From Fibrobacter sp. (lineage in GTDB: Bacteria; Fibrobacterota; Chitinivibrionia; Chitinivibrionales; Chitinispirillaceae): DNA of 37,410 nucleotides. The notes under the pieces are model-generated. The model had not been told where the DNA came from, ran no database searches, and saw only the letters and a list, made by a program, of their open reading frames with translations. The DNA is taken from the NCBI GenBank assembly GCA_012523595.1, contig JAAYIG010000085.1, positions 1-37,410 on the forward strand, read 5' to 3'. Shown here one piece after another: positions 34,429-37,410 of the stretch. Every line of letters starts with the position of its first letter. Position 1 is the stretch's first letter. A program made the position numbers and the translations under genes.

Positions 34429-35724
34429 TCATAATTCTTTGATTTCAGTTTTTCCCCGCATTGCATCTATGGATGCAAGCTGTTTTCCGTTTCTTGCCCT
34501 TTCCTCAGCCAGATCTTTTTCCAGATCAAAAAGAGTCCTTTGAGCATCTAAAAGCTCGATAACCGGTATCAGACTGGTTCTGTAACCTGAATACATCAGC
34601 TCCAGAACCTGGCGTGCCTGAGGAATCAGCACATCTTTAAGTAAAGTAATTCTGCGCTGTGAATCAGTATATTCATTGAACATCTGCTTTGCTTCAGATA
34701 ACATTGAATTCAGCATGTCCTCTCTCTGATTTTCCATCTTCTTCTGCATATCTGTTGAGCTTGAAATCTCTTTTCTTATCCTGTTAATCCAGAGCGGGAC
34801 GTTTATATTTACACCAACTCTCCAGCCGCTTTCTCCCCCCATCGATGAGAATTTATTGGAAGATTCATACATGTGCTCTACAGCGATCGAGAAATCCGGC
34901 AGAAAGCCGCTCTTAGCCATGTCCACCATCGAACGTGCCGCATCGATATCAGATTTCATGGCCTGTAAAGATGGATTGGAATTGGCCACTTCATGAAAGA
35001 GATCATCTATCGATAAGACCCCTTTCATATCAGGAATGGAATCGGGAAATGGAAAAAAACTGCCTGAATCGAGAGCAAGAAGAGAAGCCATCCTGGCACG
35101 CTGCGAGTCACCCATCAGCTCCATGCTCTTTATCTCATCCTCAAGGATCGCAATCTCGACCTGTACCTTCAGAAGCGAAGCCTGAGTAGCAGTTGCATTT
35201 GCATAATTGGTGCGGGTAACAGATTCCATCTGCTTGAGCAGTTCCAGATTCTGCTTCTGAATTTTGATCATCTGGCCTGTTTTGTAAAGATCAACAAATG
35301 CGGTTCTGATATCCCGGACAAGGTCCGCTTTTTTCTCCTGAAGCCTGGCACGCAGCTTTTTCAGAACATGACTCTCACTCTGGTGCTTGATAAAATATTT
35401 AGTCGGAAACATAAACATCTGAGAAGCACCGATTGAGGCCAGATTCATTCCATCCTCAATATCCGCCTGGGCCATAATCATGGGATCAGGCAGAGAGCCT
35501 GCCAGGGAAAGATTCTTTTCCTGAGATGCGATCTCTTTTTCCGCAGCCTTTATTGCCGGATTATTCCTGAGAGTGTATTCGATATATGACTCAAGTGAGT
35601 GTTCAACAACGGAACCAGCCTCTTTTTTCTCTTCGGCAGACAACACTACTGCAAAAAAAGAAGCCCAAAGGAACAAGATAAGTATCAGTCCGCGTGCAAA
35701 CAGTTTTTTGTTCCTGTTTTTCAT
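34429..35724 (-). CDS. cusC: TolC/CusC-family outer-membrane efflux protein
   Basis: 431 residues. A signal peptide (LILILFLWASFFAVVLSA) is followed by the repeated TolC layout: NPAIKAAEKEIASQEKNLSLAGSLPDP in the first half and NPSLQAMKSDIDAARSMVDMAKSGFLPDFSI in the second, each followed by long coiled coils. A trimer forms the outer-membrane channel of the efflux pump. No lipobox is present, unlike E. coli CusC. GGAGG lies five bases before the ATG. Its stop overlaps or nearly abuts the cusB start, so cusCBA is one unit. A palindrome lies 38 bases upstream in the gap to the Cys-rich peptide gene. Confidence 0.92.
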   Translation of the reverse strand: MKNRNKKLFARGLILILFLWASFFAVVLSAEEKKEAGSVVEHSLESYIEYTLRNNPAIKAAEKEIASQEKNLSLAGSLPDPMIMAQADIEDGMNLASIGASQMFMFPTKYFIKHQSESHVLKKLRARLQEKKADLVRDIRTAFVDLYKTGQMIKIQKQNLELLKQMESVTRTNYANATATQASLLKVQVEIAILEDEIKSMELMGDSQRARMASLLALDSGSFFPFPDSIPDMKGVLSIDDLFHEVANSNPSLQAMKSDIDAARSMVDMAKSGFLPDFSIAVEHMYESSNKFSSMGGESGWRVGVNINVPLWINRIRKEISSSTDMQKKMENQREDMLNSMLSEAKQMFNEYTDSQRRITLLKDVLIPQARQVLELMYSGYRTSLIPVIELLDAQRTLFDLEKDLAEERARNGKQLASIDAMRGKTEIKEL

Positions 35725-35761
35725 GCAAACCTCCGCATGGAGAAAATCGGTTGTAATGCTG

Positions 35762-35778
35762 ACCCGGATTGTCCGGGT
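35762..35778 (-). promoter_or_regulatory. CCCGGA-TTG-TCCGGG palindrome upstream of cusC
   Basis: Perfect 7-bp arms (ACCCGGA/TCCGGGT) with a three-base centre, in the 137-base gap between the Cys-rich peptide gene and cusC. It could be an operator, or a hairpin that adjusts readthrough from the first gene into cusCBA. A similar palindrome is found at 24124-24140. Confidence 0.4.
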
Positions 35779-35861
35779 TTAAAACAATTACTTGAATTGA
35801 CTATAGGTAATGATTTTCCGGCATTGTTACCAGACAATCAAAAGTGAAATTGCAGCAGGTC

Positions 35862-36242
35862 TCAAATTCTGAGAGGATAGAGAGAGGAGAAAGAATCCCC
35901 GGGTATTTTCAGGGAATTTGCCTTAACCGGGGAACATTTAGGAGAGAAATTCAGATAACAGATGTCAACCGGGTGATTCAAATGACCGGCGATAAGGGGG
36001 AAAGAAGAAATAATAGAGATAGTTCTCTCTGATTGATTGGATTCGCTGTTGCAGATGATACACTCGGATTTGGAATCGCAGTGATGGTTAGACTCTTTCT
36101 TCGTTTCATTTTCCTTCTGACAGCATGAGTGGGCACTTTCCTGCTGTTTTTTTGCAGCCCGGGCAGTGCAGCAAGGCATTGATGCCCAGGTTATCATGTT
36201 GCAGATAAGCAGAAGGATGGAGATAGTTGAAAGTGTCCTCAT
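35862..36242 (-). CDS. Cys/His-rich secreted peptide leading the cus operon
   Basis: 126 residues from the ATG at 36242. A signal peptide (MRTLSTISILLLICNMITWAS) is followed by a mature part with paired Cys (MPCC, HSCC), a HHC and a SECIIC cluster, and Lys/Glu-rich spacers; ten Cys in all. A hydrophobic stretch (TISIISSFPLIAGHL) comes near the middle of the mature part. Such a secreted thiol-rich protein could bind Cu(I) or Ag(I) in the periplasm before CusB. The function is inferred from composition and position. The promoter at 36277-36306 would start transcription near 36270, downstream of the longer frame's ATG (36296), so the inner start is preferred. No named family is recognised. Confidence 0.7.
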   Translation of the reverse strand: MRTLSTISILLLICNMITWASMPCCTARAAKKQQESAHSCCQKENETKKESNHHCDSKSECIICNSESNQSERTISIISSFPLIAGHLNHPVDICYLNFSPKCSPVKANSLKIPGDSFSSLYPLRI

Positions 36243-36276
36243 ATATTTCACTTTGTTGATTAAGTTACTCAACATA

Positions 36277-36306
36277 ATTATACCATAAGGGAACATTTGT
36301 AGTCAA
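36277..36306 (-). promoter_or_regulatory. Strong extended promoter of the copper-export operon
   Basis: On the minus strand TTGACT (36301-36306), 18 bases, TATAAT (36277-36282), preceded by TGG to give an extended -10 (TGGTATAAT). It is the best-matching promoter in the window. Confidence 0.75.
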
Positions 36307-36308
36307 TA

Positions 36309-36321
36309 CCAGTTGAACTGG
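36309..36321 (-). promoter_or_regulatory. Perfect palindrome next to the cus promoter, candidate operator or activator site
   Basis: CCAGTTGAACTGG, six-base arms around one central G, three bases upstream of the -35 box. This is where an activator bound just upstream of RNA polymerase would sit. Confidence 0.4.
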
Positions 36322-36595
36322 AGAGGGATAGAAAGTTGTCCTCATTATTTGTATGTTCACCTGTATTGCTTTCTGTGATTGCAAGACACTTGAAAGCATC
36401 ACCACACACTTTTCAGTAAAGGCATAGGGCAGGTATTTAACATTCTGACCCCTTTTCAGGATCACATTTTGTGATCTTGAAGCTCCGCCTCTTCACTTGT
36501 AAGCTGTTTCAACTGTGAATAAAAAGAGCCGCATCCGGGGAAGATTCCAAGGCTTGAAATAAGGAGAAAAATGCGGGAAAGTGAGAAGAAGAAAC
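36322..36595. other. Gene-free stretch between the cus promoter and the tRNA-Leu scar
   Basis: No coding frame has support on either strand. The only structure noted is GATCACA-TTT-TGTGATC at 36460-36476, a perfect 7-bp inverted repeat with a three-base centre. It has no T-run after it. Confidence 0.5.
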
Positions 36596-36625
36596 AAAAA
36601 AGGCAGTCTTTTGGTAAAAGCTACC
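36596..36625 (-). terminator. Terminator of the former tRNA-Leu gene
   Basis: On the minus strand GGTAG-C-TTTT and AAAA-GA-CTGCC pair (one G-U) around ACC, followed by six T. It lies 33 bases downstream of the tRNA-Leu fragment, in the place expected for that gene's terminator, although the tRNA itself is now incomplete. Confidence 0.7.
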
Positions 36626-36658
36626 TTAAATTGCGTAATTTCGCGGTTTTTGATTATT

Positions 36659-36713
36659 TGCCGAAGCCCGGAGTCGAACCGGGATGGTGTTGCCACCGCT
36701 GGATTTTGAGTCC
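36659..36713 (-). pseudogene. 3' half of tRNA-Leu(CAA), probable attachment site
   Basis: On the minus strand the sequence from GGACTCAAAATCC through the variable arm GCGGTGGCAACACC, the T arm CCCGG-TTCGACT-CCGGG and the acceptor strand CTTCGGC-A matches a tRNA-Leu. The anticodon loop CTCAAAA gives anticodon CAA. CCA is not encoded. The 5' half is absent: no GCCGAAG acceptor strand and no D arm lie upstream, and pairing of the anticodon stem fails from position 28. A 3' tRNA fragment next to a clean tRNA terminator is the typical right- or left-hand attachment site left by a tyrosine integrase. It implies that an intact tRNA-Leu and the far end of the element lie to the right of the window. 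Confidence 0.82.
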
Positions 36714-36802
36714 TGAACACCGCTTAAAAACCCTCAAAAATGGCGTTTTTAGCGCAATTTCAACAGGTCATATTTACTATTACAGGTTATTGCGGGATAT
36801 AG

Positions 36803-36820
36803 TTGGGCAATTTTGGGCAC
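36803..36820 (+). repeat. Two TTGGGCA direct repeats one helical turn apart
   Basis: TTGGGCA at 36803-36809 and 36813-36819, ten bases apart start to start, about 90 bases inside the presumed element from the tRNA fragment. Short phased repeats next to an att core are typical of integrase arm sites. Confidence 0.45.
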
Positions 36821-36860
36821 TCACTTGTAAATTAGTACCTTTTTCAGATTACTATGAAAG

Positions 36861-36897
36861 CCGTATCTGGGATTCTCCCCCGGATACGGTTTTTTTT
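36861..36897 (+). terminator. Strong Rho-independent terminator with no gene before it
   Basis: CCGTATCTGGG (36861-36871) pairs with CCCCGGATACGG (36878-36889; one G-U pair) around a short ATTCT-type loop, followed by eight T (36890-36897). No plus-strand coding frame with support ends within 600 bases to its left. It lies 28 bases before the sigma-factor start. Confidence 0.85.
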
Positions 36898-36925
36898 ATT
36901 TCCCCCTCTTCCCTGAAGGAATGCT

Positions 36926-37410
36926 ATGAGATCTGAAGCTGAAGCAGTAAAGCTGGCAATAAGCCACAAGGGCTATCTGGGAACCGTATGCAGTCAATAC
37001 CTCAAAATGGGTATAACCTTTCAGGAGCTTTTCTCGATCGGCTTTATAGGCTTAGTTGCGGCGGCAAAGCGTTTCGATGAATCCAAGGGGCTGAACTTTA
37101 TAGCCTATGCAGATTCTTACGTGAGAAGTGAAATTTTAAAGGCTCTCAAGAAGCAATCAATTATCCGCATTCCGTTTAATGTACAACAGACAATCAAACA
37201 GGTACGCAAGGCCATTGCTGAACTGAAGACAAAGACAGAACAGGAACCGGATATACAAGCGATTGCAGAGTATACCGGACTGCCTCACCGCAAAGTAATA
37301 AACGCAATATTTCTATCAGAACCCATTATCAGCCTGAATACTCACACTAAGGGAGAAAATGAGGCAGAGCTAATTGAGTTCATACCTTCCGACACTCCCC
37401 CGGATACTGA
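36926..37410 (+). CDS. Sigma-70-family RNA polymerase sigma factor, 3' end outside window
   Basis: 161 codons are open from the ATG at 36926 to the window edge. AAGGA lies five bases before the ATG. Region 2 is clear: ITFQELFSIGFIGLVAAAKRFDESKGLNFIAYADSYVRSEILKALKKQSIIRIP (about 31-84), containing the core-binding and -10 recognition helices, with SIGFIGLVAAAKRFD matching RpoD/RpoS-type 2.2. Region 3 starts at TEQEPDIQAIAEYTGLPHRKV. A region 1.1 is absent, so it is a short primary-like or group 2/3 factor. It lies just inside the presumed integrated element, so it may serve that element's own promoters. Region 4 is not in the window. Confidence 0.85.
   Translation, partial: MRSEAEAVKLAISHKGYLGTVCSQYLKMGITFQELFSIGFIGLVAAAKRFDESKGLNFIAYADSYVRSEILKALKKQSIIRIPFNVQQTIKQVRKAIAELKTKTEQEPDIQAIAEYTGLPHRKVINAIFLSEPIISLNTHTKGENEAELIEFIPSDTPPDT

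Noticed and set aside
36493-36720. Minus-strand 75-residue frame over the tRNA-Leu fragment
   Set aside because: It overlaps the tRNA fragment and its terminator and is a chance frame.
36640-36740. Intact tRNA-Leu
   Set aside because: No 5' acceptor strand GCCGAAG and no D arm can be found; only the 3' half from the anticodon stem is present.
36571-36936. Plus-strand 121-residue frame across the tRNA-Leu fragment
   Set aside because: It crosses the tRNA remnant, the presumed att junction and the strong terminator; the peptide has no protein-like pattern.

Overview
The window looks like the chromosome of a Gram-negative bacterium of moderate GC. An outer-membrane barrel protein ending in Phe, a TolC/RND tripartite pump, a lipoprotein and several signal peptides all point to two membranes. 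An MglA/MglB polarity module next to TPR and DUF4388 proteins, and a GlnRS beside GluRS, would fit a Fibrobacterota-like or other FCB/deltaproteobacterial-type genome. That placement is inference; nothing here fixes the phylum.

Layout. 1-566 is the 5' part of a secreted protein gene on the minus strand. 760-1131 holds rpsT with its promoter. 1234-7046 is a plus-strand polarity/motility-type block: a TPR and zinc-ribbon membrane protein, a DUF4388 membrane protein, an MglA GTPase with a very long Gln/Pro-rich tail, and an MglB-like roadblock protein overlapping mglA by one base. 7048-9445 holds a small zinc-ribbon membrane protein, a polysaccharide deacetylase and an unassigned protein with a near-leaderless promoter. 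9436-16629 is a minus-strand housekeeping run: gltX and glnS (overlapping), tRNA-Ala(GGC), an EF-G-like GTPase, mtnA and a cold-shock-like protein. 16836-18608 encodes a membrane-anchored pseudokinase.

18626-21046 is copA, a Cu(I) P-type ATPase with a perfect palindrome just upstream. 21047-22482 holds a stand-alone AsnC-type ligand-binding protein, a small lipoprotein and a repeat-rich intergenic stretch. 22483-28027 holds a STAS protein, a GH30-like glycosidase, a U32 tRNA/rRNA-hydroxylase-type protein, a periplasmic thioredoxin, an outer-membrane barrel and mltG. 28590-36306 is a second copper/silver unit: a strong promoter, a Cys/His-rich secreted peptide, then cusC, cusB and cusA. Together with copA it would move Cu(I) from cytosol to periplasm and then out of the cell.

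The right end is the most intriguing part. At 36659-36713 there is only the 3' half of a tRNA-Leu(CAA) gene, with that gene's terminator still downstream at 36596-36625. To its right, identity to a tRNA stops inside the anticodon stem. This is the expected scar of an integrative element that recombined into a tRNA-Leu gene, so the DNA from about 36714 onward should be the element. It begins with two helically phased TTGGGCA repeats, an orphan strong terminator that may end a small RNA, and a truncated sigma-70-family gene.

A family of period-6 (GGTATC)-type repeats occurs four times between 21197 and 28214, always between genes. Several promoters share the pattern TTGCAA/C or TTGACT/C, a 17-18 base spacer, and TATATT/TATTTT/TATAAT.
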